A stretch of 64,000 nucleotides of DNA, from positions 13,646-77,645 of the forward strand of contig CAJNCP010000007.1 in NCBI GenBank assembly GCA_905221295.1, read 5' to 3'. The position numbers and the translations under genes are program-made. Under the pieces are notes generated by a model. It worked only from the letters and a program-made list of their open reading frames with translations. It did no database searches and was not told the origin of the DNA. Shown piece by piece: positions 39,057 to 49,757 of the stretch (positions within the stretch are counted from its first letter, which is position 1; every line of letters starts with the position of its first letter). Source of the stretch: a bacterium (GTDB lineage Bacteria; Bacillota; Bacilli; Lactobacillales; Streptococcaceae).

Positions 39057-40499
39057 CTATTTGTAAAAACTGGTCTTTTCTTCCAAACTTCTACGATAGT
39101 CTTCTTCATAGTCGTAGAGAGGAGTTGGGTAGTCACCGTCAAAGTAAGCGACACAGAGACCACCGTTCGGCGCATCTGTTTCAATCCCGATAGAATTAAT
39201 CAAGCCATCAATTGAAAGATAGGTCAGGCTATCCGCACCAATGATTTGGCGAGTTTCTTCAACTGTATGATTAGCCGCAATCAGCTCCTGACGCGTCTGG
39301 ATATCAATCCCGTAAAAACATGGATAAGCTAGCGCTGGACTGCCAATAGCAACATGAACTTCAGACGCACCTGCTTCTTTCAAAAGCTGAACGATACGGC
39401 GAGAGGTCGTCCCACGAACAATGGAATCATCAATCATGACCACACGTTTGCCTTTGACAACACCCGAAACAGCAGACAGTTTCATCCGCACCCCTTGCTC
39501 CCGCAATTCTTGAGTCGGTTGAATAAAGGTACGTTGCGTGTATTGGTTTTTGATCAACCCCATTTCATTTGGCAGACCTGATTCTTCCGCAAAGCCCATG
39601 GCTGCGCTGAGCGAGGAATTAGGCACACCAACCACGATATCTGCTTCATGCTTGAATTCACGCGCCAATTGAGCCCCCATACGTTTACGAGCTGTATGGA
39701 CATTGATACCGTGGATATTAGAATCAGGGCGAGCAAAGTAGATGTACTCCATAGAGCAGATCGCGAGCTGGGTATCATTCGTATAACTATCGTACTGGAT
39801 GCCATTGTCATCCACGATTACAATCTCTCCTGGTTTTACATCGCGAATCCACTCAGCACCGATGACTTCAAAGGCACAGGTTTCAGAGGAAACAACCACC
39901 GCTCCGTTTGCCATTTTTCCGATAGAAAGCGGACGGAAGCCATTAGGATCAAGGGCCGCAATCAACTTGTCCTCGAACAGCAAGATATAAGCAAAGCCAC
40001 CTTTGACAAGGCTGAGCGCCTCCTTGATTTTGCCCATAAGACTTGGATTGTGACTCCGACGAATGAGGTGAGCCAAGATTTCTGAATCGGAAGTTGAACT
40101 GAAAATAGCACCTCTTTGTTCCAATTCTTTCTTGAGCGATTCTGCATTGGTCAGATTTCCGTTATGAGCAAGTCCAAACTGCATATCATGAAAGCGGAAG
40201 AGGAAGGGCTGGATGTTATCAACAGAAGCTTCTCCTGCGGTCGCATAGCGCACATGTCCAATCGCGCTAGTCCCCGTCAGTTTGTCCAATTTGGTAGGAT
40301 TTTTGAAAACTTCTGATAGAAGCCCCATGTCACGATGGCGCTTCAATTTTCCCTGATCATTGGAGAGGATCCCTGCCCCCTCCTGACCACGGTGCTGAAG
40401 ACTGTGGAGCCCAAAATAGGTCATTTTAGCAGCATCTGGATGTCCCCAAATACCGAAAACACCACATTCTTCATTAAGAGATTTTACTTCGTATGTCAT
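39057..40499 (-). CDS. purF: Amidophosphoribosyltransferase
   Basis: A 480-residue enzyme committing PRPP to purines. A short propeptide (MTYEVKSLNEE) precedes the N-terminal nucleophile cysteine in CGVFGIWG. The glutaminase part shows GHVRYAT, and the PRPP site is VVMIDDSIVRGTTSRRI near residue 355. Control by nucleotide feedback is expected from the family. Confidence 0.97.
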   Translation of the reverse strand: MTYEVKSLNEECGVFGIWGHPDAAKMTYFGLHSLQHRGQEGAGILSNDQGKLKRHRDMGLLSEVFKNPTKLDKLTGTSAIGHVRYATAGEASVDNIQPFLFRFHDMQFGLAHNGNLTNAESLKKELEQRGAIFSSTSDSEILAHLIRRSHNPSLMGKIKEALSLVKGGFAYILLFEDKLIAALDPNGFRPLSIGKMANGAVVVSSETCAFEVIGAEWIRDVKPGEIVIVDDNGIQYDSYTNDTQLAICSMEYIYFARPDSNIHGINVHTARKRMGAQLAREFKHEADIVVGVPNSSLSAAMGFAEESGLPNEMGLIKNQYTQRTFIQPTQELREQGVRMKLSAVSGVVKGKRVVMIDDSIVRGTTSRRIVQLLKEAGASEVHVAIGSPALAYPCFYGIDIQTRQELIAANHTVEETRQIIGADSLTYLSIDGLINSIGIETDAPNGGLCVAYFDGDYPTPLYDYEEDYRRSLEEKTSFYK

Positions 40500-40511
40500 T
40501 TTTTATACCTT

Positions 40512-43500
40512 TTATTTCCCTGTGAAATAACGCACAGCCGACGCGAACAGGTGCTGGTCTTTATTTCCTGGAATGTTTTGGAAAAGACCGTCTTCATAAC
40601 GTTCTGAGTGGCCCATCTTACCGATAATTTGGCCGTTCTTGCTAGTAATTCCTTCGATAGCATGGACAGAACCATTTGGATTGTACTTAGAATCCATGCT
40701 TGGTTTGCCTTCAAAGTCAACGTATTGACTAAAGATTTGACCATTGTCACGGAGCTCTGCAAATTCCTCAGCCGTCACGACAAATTTCCCTTCACCGTGC
40801 GAAACAGGGATAGCATGGATATCGCTCACTTGCACTCCAGCCAACCATGGTGAGTTGGTATTGGCAATTCGAGTTTCCACCATCTTGGCCACGTGCTGGT
40901 TGGCATCATTGTAGAAGAGGGTTGGGCTAGTACTGCTGGCATCCTCGAAGTTCCCGTATGGAAGAAGACCTGATTTGACCAAGGCTTGGAATCCATTACA
41001 GATACCGATAATCAAGCCACCACGAGCAATAAAGCTATCAATTGCTGCACGTACTTTTTCATTGAGCAGGATATTGACGATAAACTTAGCTGACCCATCT
41101 GGCTCATCCGCAGCCGAGAAGCCACCTGCAAAGAAGAGAATGTTAGCCTTGTCGATATTGTCAACCATGGTTTCAACTGACTTGACAATGGCTTCTTCAT
41201 TCAAGGTCACAAATGGCACCAAGTTGACCTCAGCCCCTTCTTTTTCGAAGGCCTTTGCTGAGTCATATTCTGAGTTGGTTCCGGGGAAGACTGGGATGTA
41301 AACCACAGGGTTTTCAATAGTTTCCTTGGCTTTGATGACTGCGTTAGAAGCGACAGCTGGAACTTCTTCCAGTTCTTTAGCTTGAGCAAATTCTGTTGGA
41401 TAAACTTCTTCCAGTTTTCCTTGGAAAGCACTGTCAAGTTTCTGTCCATCTAGCTTCACACCGTTGACAGTCAGTGTAAAGTCTGCGCTTGTTTGCCCAA
41501 TCTTCTCTACTCCAGCAATTTCTTCAGGAGAGGTGAAGACAAATCCGCCTAGCTGAGCTGTTAATGCCGTTTCAAGTTCAGGCAAGATTACCTCTGCACC
41601 GATATGGTTCCCAAAGGTAGCAAGAGCCAAACTTTCAAGCACACCGCCGTATTTAACAGCTGAAGCTGCCGTCACCTTGTGAACCTTTTGAATGGCTTCA
41701 AACTGAGCAAAATTAGACTTAATAAGTTCAAAATCAATCTCTGCAGAGAGGGCTTGGCCTGGGATGTAGTAGATGTTTTCACCAGCAGCCTTGAACTCAG
41801 GAGAGAGCACCTTGCGGCTATCTGCTGTCGTCACCCCAAAAGCAACCAAGGTTGGTGGTACTGTCAATTCTTCAAAGGTACCAGACATAGAGTCCTTCCC
41901 ACCGATAGATGGCAAGCCAAGTTGGATTTGTGCTTCGATAGAGCCTAGGAGAGCTGCTACTGGCTGACCAAAGCGCTCAGCTTGTTTGTCCATGCGCTCA
42001 AAGTACTCTTGGTAAGAGAAGCGAGCCTTAGACCAGTTGGCACCAGCAGCCACCAAACGAGCAGTCGCTTCGACTACTGCATAGGCAGCACCGTGATATG
42101 GAGACCATTCTGCTACATAAGGGTTGAATCCTTGAGCCATGACTGACGCAGTGTGAGTTACACCGTGTTGAACTGGCAATTTCTGCACAGAAGCCTCAGT
42201 TGGTGTGAGTTGGTAGCGACCGCCAAGTGGGTGATTGACTGTAGAACGACCAACAGAACAGTCAAAGATGGTTTGCAAGCCTTTTTGACTCGCATGGTTG
42301 AGGTCAGATAGAACCGCAAGAGTATCTGCTTCAAGTGTGTTAGTACTTGTTGTGCGTTCTTCTGGGAGTTTGACATCCTTGTCCACAACCTTGGCATCAA
42401 CGACTACGCGCACACCGTTTGTATCAAGGAAACGGCGTTCCAAGTCGACGATGGTGTCACCATTCCAGTGCATGACAAGATTTGGTTTTTCAGTGACTGT
42501 CGCAACCACAACAGCATCAATATTTTCTTTGTTACATTCGGCAACGAAGGTATCCACATCCTTAGGACGAACCACAACCGCCATCCGTTCTTGTGATTCA
42601 GAGATGGCAATTTCTGTACCATTCAAACCTTGGTATTTAAGAGGAACCTTGTTGAGGTCGATTTCAAGACCATCTGCCAATTCACCGATAGCCACACAGA
42701 CACCACCTGCTCCAAAGTCATTGGATTTCTTGATGAGACGAGTGACATCTCCATTACGGAACAGACGTTGAATCTTGCGCTCTTCGATGGCATTCCCTTT
42801 TTGAACCTCAGCACCAGCAGTCTCTACAGACTCAACTGTTTGAACCTTAGAAGACCCTGTCGCACCGCCGACACCGTCACGTCCAGTCTTACCACCGAGC
42901 AAGATAATCACGTCACCAGCTTCCGGTTTTTCACGAACAACATTTTCCTTAGGAGCAGCACCGACAACGGCACCTAGCTCCATGCGTTTAGCTACAAAGC
43001 CTGGGTGGAAGTACTCACGAACGTAGGTCGTCGCAAGTCCAATCTGATTCCCGTAAGAAGAATAACCATGAGCCGCTGTCTTCGAAATGACTTGTTGTGG
43101 CAATTTTCCAGCACGAGTTTCTGAAATTGGCGCTGTAATATCACCCGCACCTGAGATACGCATGGCTTGATAAACGTAGGAACGGCCTGACAACGGGTCA
43201 CGAATAGCCCCACCGATACAGGTAGCAGCACCACCAAATGGCTCAATCTCCGTTGGGTGATTGTGGGTTTCGTTTTTAAACATGAGGAGCCAAGGTTCCT
43301 TGACACCATCAACGTCCACTTCGATTTCAACCGAGCATGCATTGATTTCGTCAGACACTTCCATATCGTCCAAACGACCATTAGCACGCTCATAACGACC
43401 AAAAATAGTCGCCATATCCATCAAGGTTTGTGGCTTTTCAGACCGACCTAGTTCCTCACGCATGGCAATATACTTGTCATAAGTCACTTGCAATTGTTTT

Positions 43501-44237
43501 TGAAATTTAGAAGCTGAAAAGTCGATCTGTTTCAACTCGGTCTCAAAAGTCGTGTGACGGCAGTGGTCAGACCAGTAAGTGTCCAAAACCTTGAGCTCCG
43601 TCTCAGTTGGCACGCGCCCGATTGACTTGAAGTAGTCTTGGATAAAGAGCAAATCATCCACTTCCATGGCCATCCCTTGCTCGGCCTTGTAGCGAGCAAA
43701 GTCTTCTGCCGTATAGTTTTCAAAGAAAGTCAATTTTGGAATAGTCTTGTCTGACTCTGAAAATTCCTGCTTGGCAATCCCTGTCGTGATGTCCTTGAAA
43801 CGAGAATCAACTGGGTTGAGCAGGTAGTTCTTGACCGCTTCTAACTCAGTCGCATCAATATCTTTATTAACCAAGTAAAGTTGAGCTGTGTTGACCGTCA
43901 CGTCACTCGAACTTCCCAGCAAAAGCAAGGCTTCCTGTGAAGAAGCTGCACGCTGGTCAAACTGTCCTGGCAGGCTTTCAATGGCAAAGAATGCATAATT
44001 GGCAAGATCCGCCTGCACGGCCGCTTCGTCCAAGACATGATCTGTCACCTGCTCAGAGAAGATGTGTTTTTCCGCAGGTGCAAACAAGTCCTCTGCCAAA
44101 TCAAAGACATCATAAACTTGCACAATGCGAATACTTTTCAAAGTTGAAAGTCCCAAGTTATGCTGGAGTTCTCTTACCAAACTCTCTGACTTGACCTGAA
44201 AATCAGCCTTTTTCTCAACAAAAATACGTTTATCCAT
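40512..44237 (-). CDS. purL: Phosphoribosylformylglycinamidine synthase, single-chain
   Basis: A 1241-residue fused FGAM synthetase. The N-terminal region and synthetase domain contain FKNETHNHPTEIEPFGGAATCIGG near residue 320. The C-terminal glutaminase domain has ICNGFQALVKSGLLPYG near 1090 with its Cys nucleophile and later the HGEGKFV histidine. Bacilli use a three-subunit form; the long form is usual in streptococci. The ATG at 44237 is preferred over a TTG just before. Confidence 0.97.
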   Translation of the reverse strand: MDKRIFVEKKADFQVKSESLVRELQHNLGLSTLKSIRIVQVYDVFDLAEDLFAPAEKHIFSEQVTDHVLDEAAVQADLANYAFFAIESLPGQFDQRAASSQEALLLLGSSSDVTVNTAQLYLVNKDIDATELEAVKNYLLNPVDSRFKDITTGIAKQEFSESDKTIPKLTFFENYTAEDFARYKAEQGMAMEVDDLLFIQDYFKSIGRVPTETELKVLDTYWSDHCRHTTFETELKQIDFSASKFQKQLQVTYDKYIAMREELGRSEKPQTLMDMATIFGRYERANGRLDDMEVSDEINACSVEIEVDVDGVKEPWLLMFKNETHNHPTEIEPFGGAATCIGGAIRDPLSGRSYVYQAMRISGAGDITAPISETRAGKLPQQVISKTAAHGYSSYGNQIGLATTYVREYFHPGFVAKRMELGAVVGAAPKENVVREKPEAGDVIILLGGKTGRDGVGGATGSSKVQTVESVETAGAEVQKGNAIEERKIQRLFRNGDVTRLIKKSNDFGAGGVCVAIGELADGLEIDLNKVPLKYQGLNGTEIAISESQERMAVVVRPKDVDTFVAECNKENIDAVVVATVTEKPNLVMHWNGDTIVDLERRFLDTNGVRVVVDAKVVDKDVKLPEERTTSTNTLEADTLAVLSDLNHASQKGLQTIFDCSVGRSTVNHPLGGRYQLTPTEASVQKLPVQHGVTHTASVMAQGFNPYVAEWSPYHGAAYAVVEATARLVAAGANWSKARFSYQEYFERMDKQAERFGQPVAALLGSIEAQIQLGLPSIGGKDSMSGTFEELTVPPTLVAFGVTTADSRKVLSPEFKAAGENIYYIPGQALSAEIDFELIKSNFAQFEAIQKVHKVTAASAVKYGGVLESLALATFGNHIGAEVILPELETALTAQLGGFVFTSPEEIAGVEKIGQTSADFTLTVNGVKLDGQKLDSAFQGKLEEVYPTEFAQAKELEEVPAVASNAVIKAKETIENPVVYIPVFPGTNSEYDSAKAFEKEGAEVNLVPFVTLNEEAIVKSVETMVDNIDKANILFFAGGFSAADEPDGSAKFIVNILLNEKVRAAIDSFIARGGLIIGICNGFQALVKSGLLPYGNFEDASSTSPTLFYNDANQHVAKMVETRIANTNSPWLAGVQVSDIHAIPVSHGEGKFVVTAEEFAELRDNGQIFSQYVDFEGKPSMDSKYNPNGSVHAIEGITSKNGQIIGKMGHSERYEDGLFQNIPGNKDQHLFASAVRYFTGK

Positions 44238-44303
44238 CAATTCTTATTCCTTTATTTCAGCTCTTGCAATGTTCCCAACGACCTTGAGAGTCTTGCAAAC
44301 AGA

Positions 44304-45011
44304 TTATTTCAATTCCTGCAACTTTTCCCAGACAATCTCGTAAACATCTGTCAATTCACCCAAGCCACGACGGAAAACATCCTTGTCCATGTGGTTGCCA
44401 TCTGCATCCCACAAACGGCAGTTATCGGGTGAAAACTCGTCTGCCAAGATAATCTCACCATCCTTGTCAAAACCGAACTCTAGCTTAAAGTCAATCAATT
44501 TAAGACCAATCTCAGCAAACCAAGCCTTCAAGAGCTCATTGATACGACGGGTTTCTTCCTTCAAGTAGGCAATCTGCTGGTCATCCGCAATTTTAAGGAA
44601 TTTCACATGCTCGTCATTGATAAAGGGATCATCCAAATCATCATTTTTATAGTAAAATTCGACAATTGGAGTCTCAAATGCGATACCTTCTTCTACGCCA
44701 AAACGTTTTGAAAAGGAACCAGCCGTGTAGTTGCGGAGCACAACTTCCAAAGGAATAATCTCAACTTTTTTATTGAGCTGTTCCGTGTCCGAAAGCTTCT
44801 CCACAAAGTGAGTCGCTACACCAGCCGCATTTAATTTCTCAAAAATAAAAGATGAAATCTGATTATTTAACACTCCCTTGCCCGCAATCTGCTCCTTCTT
44901 GACACCGTTAAAAGCAGTCGCCTGGTCCTTGTAAGTTGAAATAATGAGATTTTCATCCTCAGTTGTATAGATATTCTTGGCTTTTCCCGAATAGATCAGT
45001 TGTTTTGACAT
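44304..45011 (-). CDS. purC: SAICAR synthetase
   Basis: A 235-residue enzyme adding aspartate to CAIR. It starts [20 protein letters not shown] and shows [16 protein letters not shown] near residue 83 and [16 protein letters not shown] near 187. The start at 45011 gives standard family length; the frame extends 14 codons upstream without need. First gene of purC-purL-purF-purM-purN-purH. Confidence 0.96.
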   Translation of the reverse strand: MSKQLIYSGKAKNIYTTEDENLIISTYKDQATAFNGVKKEQIAGKGVLNNQISSFIFEKLNAAGVATHFVEKLSDTEQLNKKVEIIPLEVVLRNYTAGSFSKRFGVEEGIAFETPIVEFYYKNDDLDDPFINDEHVKFLKIADDQQIAYLKEETRRINELLKAWFAEIGLKLIDFKLEFGFDKDGEIILADEFSPDNCRLWDADGNHMDKDVFRRGLGELTDVYEIVWEKLQELK

Positions 45012-45044
45012 TTTAAAGTTCGCCTTTCGTTTTACTTGAGCACA

Positions 45045-45073
45045 TTCTACCACAAAAGTATAAAAAATTCAAG
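45045..45073 (-). promoter_or_regulatory. purC promoter
   Basis: TTGAAT and TAGAAT on the minus strand are separated by 17 bases, and TG lies one base before the -10. Further upstream TTTACGAATAAAT and AACGTT resemble PurBox halves (CGAA core), consistent with PurR control; that part is tentative. Confidence 0.6.
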
Positions 45074-45179
45074 GTTTTTACGAATAAATAACGTTTTCTC
45101 GTTTTAAGCGTAAAGAAAAACTGCAAGATGAACTCTTCTTACAGTTTTAAAATCATTTATCCTCTGAAAAACACGAATA

Positions 45180-46529
45180 TTACCCTTTATTCAAAAATTG
45201 ATCCCAAAAATAACGGAGATAGCTTTTCTTCCCTGTAATCATCTGTAGACGACCTTCTAAACCATAGCGAAGTGTTGCAGCCTGCTCAGAAGTCAGATGG
45301 GTCTCCGCCTCAATTTTAAAGAAATTTCCTTGTTCAGTCTTTGTAGCTGTCGCATCAATACTTGTAATCGTGGAATCCAGGAAAATTTGATTCTTGGCAT
45401 CATTAGTCGTAGTATAACGAACAGAGTCCCCAATCTTGACTCTAGCAACATCTTTTGAACTGAGATAAGCTGTGAGTTTGGTTTTCCCTTCTTTTTCCAA
45501 GGATGGGTAGAGTTGGGCTAGCAGGGTTCCTTCTGCGACCATCGTAGATTCACTAGTCTCAGGATTGAGGTGAAGCACCCCATCCTCACTTGCTGTAATC
45601 TTCCCCTTATCGAGGAGACCTCCCTGTACCTTCTTACCCGATTCCGCCTCCAAAATTTTCTGATCTAGAAGAGTTAATTCCTGGCCAACTTTGACTAAGT
45701 GCTGAGACTTGAGCGATTCCAGCTGACTATCCAGTCCCGTTGCGTGGGCCTGTTGAGCTCCAGAACCCGCATACTGCACACGATAAGTAGCTAAACTAGA
45801 CTCTAGCTGAGCAATTTGTGCATCCACCTGTGCAATAACTTGCGATTTAGCTTGCGGATCTTCTTCACCTTGGTTTTTATAGGTCTGATAAAAAGAGTAG
45901 GCTGGATTCTGACTATCCAGTTGAGCTCCTGTTTCAATCGCCGACTTAGCTGTTTTGTAATCTCGAATTTTATCCTGTGTTTGGCTGATAAGATTGCCAA
46001 TCTCTGCCTGGCTCTGACTTGCTGCCGCATTCTGCGAGGAGATGCTGGCATTTTGCTGAGAAACATTACTCCTCAGACTACTAGCTTGGCTGAGATAGTC
46101 TCGAAACATCTCCTGGTATCCAAACTTATCCGCCTCTGGAAATTGATCACTTCCCTCTTTCAAACTGGATTGCAAATAAACCAACTGCTTTTTTTGATCC
46201 TTTAACATCTCCAACTGATTGGCGTATGCTTCAGCTTGAACAGCTTCCGCCCCTTGCTGGTACTGAACGAGTAGATCCCCCTGCTTGACCAACTTGTTCT
46301 CTTCCAGATAATTTGCCACAATCCGTTGATTGCTAGTCGACTGGATGTTGGCAATGATCCGACTAGGTTCGACAGTGGCTCTGGTAGACAAACTAATCTC
46401 CTTCTCTGCAAAGACTGCAAATCCTAGCAGAAACACGAGCAGAAGCGACATAGGTAAAATCACGCGACTGGAAAAATTATGGTAACGACGATGGTAAAAC
46501 TCCGCACTTTCTAAAAATTCTGGTTTCAT
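45180..46529 (-). CDS. comB: Competence peptide transport accessory protein ComB
   Basis: A 449-residue HlyD/MFP-type partner of ComA. It has a short cytoplasmic start, one membrane helix (about residues 22-42) and a long coiled-coil region (about 95-330, rich in Gln/Ala/Ser). C-terminal beta-barrel segments follow ([25 protein letters not shown] and later). It helps export CSP and other double-glycine peptides. It follows comA by 12 bases. Confidence 0.95.
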   Translation of the reverse strand: MKPEFLESAEFYHRRYHNFSSRVILPMSLLLVFLLGFAVFAEKEISLSTRATVEPSRIIANIQSTSNQRIVANYLEENKLVKQGDLLVQYQQGAEAVQAEAYANQLEMLKDQKKQLVYLQSSLKEGSDQFPEADKFGYQEMFRDYLSQASSLRSNVSQQNASISSQNAAASQSQAEIGNLISQTQDKIRDYKTAKSAIETGAQLDSQNPAYSFYQTYKNQGEEDPQAKSQVIAQVDAQIAQLESSLATYRVQYAGSGAQQAHATGLDSQLESLKSQHLVKVGQELTLLDQKILEAESGKKVQGGLLDKGKITASEDGVLHLNPETSESTMVAEGTLLAQLYPSLEKEGKTKLTAYLSSKDVARVKIGDSVRYTTTNDAKNQIFLDSTITSIDATATKTEQGNFFKIEAETHLTSEQAATLRYGLEGRLQMITGKKSYLRYFWDQFLNKG

Positions 46530-46541
46530 CTTCTCCTCTTT

Positions 46542-48695
46542 CTAGCTATTGACCAAATGGGCGTAAAATTCACCTCGGGCAAGCAAGTCTGCATGGTTGC
46601 CTTCTTCGACAATCTTGCCCTGATCCAAGACAACAACCTTCTCTGTCCGCTCAGCAATGGTCAAGCGGTGGGCGATGAAAATCAGGGTCTTGTCTAAAGC
46701 CATGAGATTATCGACAATTCGCTTCTCCGTCAAAATATCCAGACTGCTGGTCGCCTCGTCCAATATCAGAACAGGCGCATCCGTTAAAAGAGCACGCGCC
46801 AAAGCGATTCGTTGTCGTTGCCCCCCAGAAATACCAGCTCCGTCCGAAGTCAACTCTGTCTGGTAATTCAATGGCATCCGCTCAATATCTTCCCGAATCT
46901 CAGCTAACTCGACTGCTCGCAGAACATCCTCCTGTGTCGTTCCTTCTTTGGCTCCAAGGAGAAGATTCTCCAAAATCGTTCCGTTAAAGACATAGGGCTG
47001 TTGAGGCAGATAGTTGATGTACTGGCGCAAGGCTTTTTTATCAATCTGATTGAGATTGACACCACCCAGACTAATCTCTCCCTGACTTGGATTGTAGAAA
47101 TTAACCATCATCTTGGCCAATGTGGTCTTTCCTGACCCCGAAATCCCCACAAAAGCCACCTTAGAACCTTGCGGAATCGTCAAATTGATATCCGACAAGA
47201 CGTCACGACCATAGCCATACTTATAGTGGACTTGTTTAAAGGTCATATCCCCTTTCATCATGCTCAAATCTTCGACTGTTTTCTTCTCCTCAAACTCCGA
47301 AGCTACTAGATAAACCTCATTTAAGCGATTATTGGCAACCTGCGCTGTCTGAAGTTTGGTTTGGAGGTTGATGATATTTTCCAAAGGATTGGTAAAGTAA
47401 ATAAGCAAAGTATTATAGGTAATCAATTGCCCCAAACTCATCTTGCCATCCATGACCAGAACAGCTCCCATCCAGAGAACGGCAACATTGAGCAGGAGCT
47501 GGGCAACTTTTTTCAGAGCCTTTTGCTGGCTTTCTGCCCGACTATAGGTAAAAGATTTTTTCAAATAAGTTACAAATTCCTTATCAATCTTTTGATAGCG
47601 CGAACTCTCACTGGTCAACGACTTAATGGTCTCAATACCGTTGATGTCCTCGATGATAGAAGAAGACAGGACCGCATTGGCTTCCATAGTATCACGATTC
47701 ATCTTTTCAAAAGGCTTCATAAAGGCAAAGATAATCACGGTATAAATGGGAAGTGCAAGCAGACTGATGAAAAAGAGCGTGATGTTCTGTGAAAATAGCA
47801 CGAGCGAGATAATCAAAATCGTCGACACATCCAAAAAGATAGACAGAATGGTCGAAGCTAGCGCATCAATGATACTGTTGGCATCTGTAAAACGAGATAC
47901 AATCTCTCCTGTCCTGCGTGTCGCAAAAAAGGACATCGGCAGGTGAAAAACATGCTTGATGTAGGACAAAATCACATCGATGGACAACCGTTGCCCCAGA
48001 ACAAGTAAAAGATATTCCTGCGCATAGGACAAAATCTGCTGGAGAATATAGACGATGACCAAACCAATAGAAATAATTCCCAGCGTCGAACGCATCTGGT
48101 CTGGTACGTAACTATCAATGATAGACTGCAGATAATAAGAACCTACAATGTTAATCAGGGTCACCAAGAGTGTCGCTAGGACGATATTGGTAATTAAGCC
48201 ACGCTGCTTGAGTAAGATGGGCAAGAAGGATAAGAGCCCCTGTTTTTTCTCCTTATGAGGTTTATAGTCTGGAGATGGCGCCATAAAGAGACTGACCCCT
48301 GTCCATTCTTGCGCAAATCGCTCACGGGAAATCTTGGTCAGCTTAACACTGGGATCTGGATCAGCGATATGGATTGCCTTCTTATCCTGACCTGTCACCA
48401 CATAATAGTGGAGAAATTTCCCTTCCTTGAGCACATGAGCCACAAAAGGAAAGGTCAAATCTGGCAGATCAAAGAGCGTCATATCCGCCTTGATAGCCCG
48501 CGTCTCAAAACCAATTTCCTCTGCCACCTTTACAAGACCCAAAGCAGTCGTCCCATCCATGGTCGTCTTGGCTAACTCTCGTAGATGAGCCAAGGAGTAA
48601 TAACTACCGTAGTAACCAAATACCATGGCCAAGGAAGCCACGCCACAATCCATCTGATCCACTTGGGGACGATAGTGCCTTTTCCCAAATTTCAT
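46542..48695 (-). CDS. comA: Competence peptide ABC exporter/processing protease ComA
   Basis: A 717-residue ABC transporter that cleaves double-glycine leaders and exports the peptides (CSP, bacteriocins). A C39 peptidase domain has the catalytic Cys in QVDQMDCGVASLAMVFGYYG near residue 17 and His in HYYVVTGQD near 96. Six helices and an ATPase domain follow: GISGSGKTTLAK near 510, SGGQRQRIALARALL, ILDEATSSLD. The ATG at 48695 fits AAGGAG at 7 bases and the family length. The GG-leader bacteriocin genes are just upstream. Confidence 0.97.
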   Translation of the reverse strand: MKFGKRHYRPQVDQMDCGVASLAMVFGYYGSYYSLAHLRELAKTTMDGTTALGLVKVAEEIGFETRAIKADMTLFDLPDLTFPFVAHVLKEGKFLHYYVVTGQDKKAIHIADPDPSVKLTKISRERFAQEWTGVSLFMAPSPDYKPHKEKKQGLLSFLPILLKQRGLITNIVLATLLVTLINIVGSYYLQSIIDSYVPDQMRSTLGIISIGLVIVYILQQILSYAQEYLLLVLGQRLSIDVILSYIKHVFHLPMSFFATRRTGEIVSRFTDANSIIDALASTILSIFLDVSTILIISLVLFSQNITLFFISLLALPIYTVIIFAFMKPFEKMNRDTMEANAVLSSSIIEDINGIETIKSLTSESSRYQKIDKEFVTYLKKSFTYSRAESQQKALKKVAQLLLNVAVLWMGAVLVMDGKMSLGQLITYNTLLIYFTNPLENIINLQTKLQTAQVANNRLNEVYLVASEFEEKKTVEDLSMMKGDMTFKQVHYKYGYGRDVLSDINLTIPQGSKVAFVGISGSGKTTLAKMMVNFYNPSQGEISLGGVNLNQIDKKALRQYINYLPQQPYVFNGTILENLLLGAKEGTTQEDVLRAVELAEIREDIERMPLNYQTELTSDGAGISGGQRQRIALARALLTDAPVLILDEATSSLDILTEKRIVDNLMALDKTLIFIAHRLTIAERTEKVVVLDQGKIVEEGNHADLLARGEFYAHLVNS

Positions 48696-48741
48696 ATCCA
48701 TCTCCTTTTTTCTAATAATCTCTTAAAAACTTTGTAAGATT

Positions 48742-48808
48742 ATTTTAACCAAACAAGGAAGAAATAAGGGAATTATTTCTGAAAAAACAATATCCTCACC
48801 TGAACAGC
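48742..48808 (-). promoter_or_regulatory. comAB promoter with candidate ComE box
   Basis: On the minus strand the direct repeat GCTGTTCAG (48800-48808) - 12 bases - TTTTTTCAG (48779-48787) fits the ComE pattern ACANTTCAG-N12-ACANTTCAG in its TTCAG halves and exact spacing. A -10-like TAAAAT lies at 48742-48747. Early competence induction of comAB is known in pneumococcus. Confidence 0.6.
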
Positions 48809-49123
48809 ACTTTTACCAAAGAAAATAGGCAGAACAAGTGTCCTACCTACTAAAAATATGGTATAAAAGGAAATTGACTTTTTACTGTCACCCTGGGCAA
48901 GCTTGGAACAAATAAATCATTGATAGCAACATTTACGACATCCTATTTATTACTACAATTTCTAATGTCCCTACTATTTCTAAGCCACCTCTGGTATGAT
49001 CTATTCCTAGTCAGAATAGATAACACCGTTCTAAATTACGATTTTTTTAAACTCCAATGTGATGCATTCTTAAATCTTACCTTACCCATTTTTAGCGCAG
49101 AATAATAAGTCATTCTTAATCTC
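48809..49123. other. Gene-poor interval between the bacteriocin cluster and comA
   Basis: About 315 AT-rich bases with no reading frame that has a ribosome binding site, and no convincing terminator. It may be remnant bacteriocin DNA, but no homology is visible. Confidence 0.4.
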
Positions 49124-49303
49124 TCACTCTACTTGCTTTTTATTAACCTTATATCCTACATAAAATAACCCCAGCAGAATCGGATAGGTTTCTGGATAAA
49201 ACAAGGTATTGATCGGATTTTTCAAAATCAAATACGTTGCAATATAGATAATGAGCGATACGATAAAATACCCCTCAACAAATCCTAATAAGAATTTTTT
49301 CAT
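49124..49303 (-). CDS. Small membrane protein downstream of the bacteriocin cluster
   Basis: A 59-residue protein, MKKFLLGFVEGYFIVSLIIY onward, with two hydrophobic segments separated by KNPINTLFYPE and a short basic end (KVNKKQVE). TAGGAG precedes the ATG. It has the size and layout of Blp/Cib-type immunity or accessory proteins. It lies 79 bases after the 71-residue gene and is the last gene before comA. Confidence 0.65.
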   Translation of the reverse strand: MKKFLLGFVEGYFIVSLIIYIATYLILKNPINTLFYPETYPILLGLFYVGYKVNKKQVE

Positions 49304-49382
49304 GGTAGACTCCTATTTACCTGATAAGAAAGGCAGAAAACTCCGCCATTTACATGCACAAAGTCCTTTCCATTCAGATTTA

Positions 49383-49598
49383 TCATTTATAGTTTTGATT
49401 ATTTTTCTTCAAATCCTTACAAAAAATACCAAAATAGCCTGCAGCAATCAAACCTATTAAACTCCATTGCCAATCAAAAGATACTAGAGAACCCGTACGA
49501 ATTAGATGAAGCGTAAGATTAAGACCTATTCCTAACAAAGAAAGTATAGTGGCTAGTTTAGGTAACAATGTATTGAGATTAAGGTTGCGATTGTTCAT
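49383..49598 (-). CDS. Small membrane protein, candidate bacteriocin immunity protein
   Basis: A 71-residue protein with two membrane segments (about residues 12-33 and 43-60) and a basic tail KDLKKNNQNYK. Its ATG follows the stop of the second bacteriocin peptide by 3 bases, so they are translated together. Immunity proteins of class II bacteriocins are typically coded right after the peptide; the assignment is from that position and size. Confidence 0.65.
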   Translation of the reverse strand: MNNRNLNLNTLLPKLATILSLLGIGLNLTLHLIRTGSLVSFDWQWSLIGLIAAGYFGIFCKDLKKNNQNYK

Positions 49599-49601
49599 TA
49601 C

Positions 49602-49757
49602 CTAACGACCGCGACGAGCCAAATCTGAACCAAATTTGTAACCAGCTCCAAATGCGCTGAATGCAATAGCACTTAGACCAAATATAATCGAAATAGGCTC
49701 AATTCCTCCTTCGATTGCTTGCAAATCTTTCTCATCAATTACTTGAAATTTATCCAT
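49602..49757 (-). CDS. Double-glycine bacteriocin-like peptide, second of a pair
   Basis: A 51-residue peptide. The leader MDKFQVIDEKDLQAIEGG ends in the GG cleavage site at residues 17-18. The 33-residue mature part starts IEPISIIFGLSAIAFSAFG and contains GYKFG, a GxxxG helix-packing motif typical of two-peptide (class IIb) bacteriocins; it ends basic (ARRGR). AAAGGAG precedes the ATG, which overlaps the upstream gene by 8 bases. ComA or a similar C39 exporter would process it. Confidence 0.85.
   Translation of the reverse strand: MDKFQVIDEKDLQAIEGGIEPISIIFGLSAIAFSAFGAGYKFGSDLARRGR

Noticed and set aside
45816..46205. 129-codon plus-strand frame inside comB
   Set aside because: Fully antisense to the comB coiled-coil region, with no promoter or ribosome binding site.
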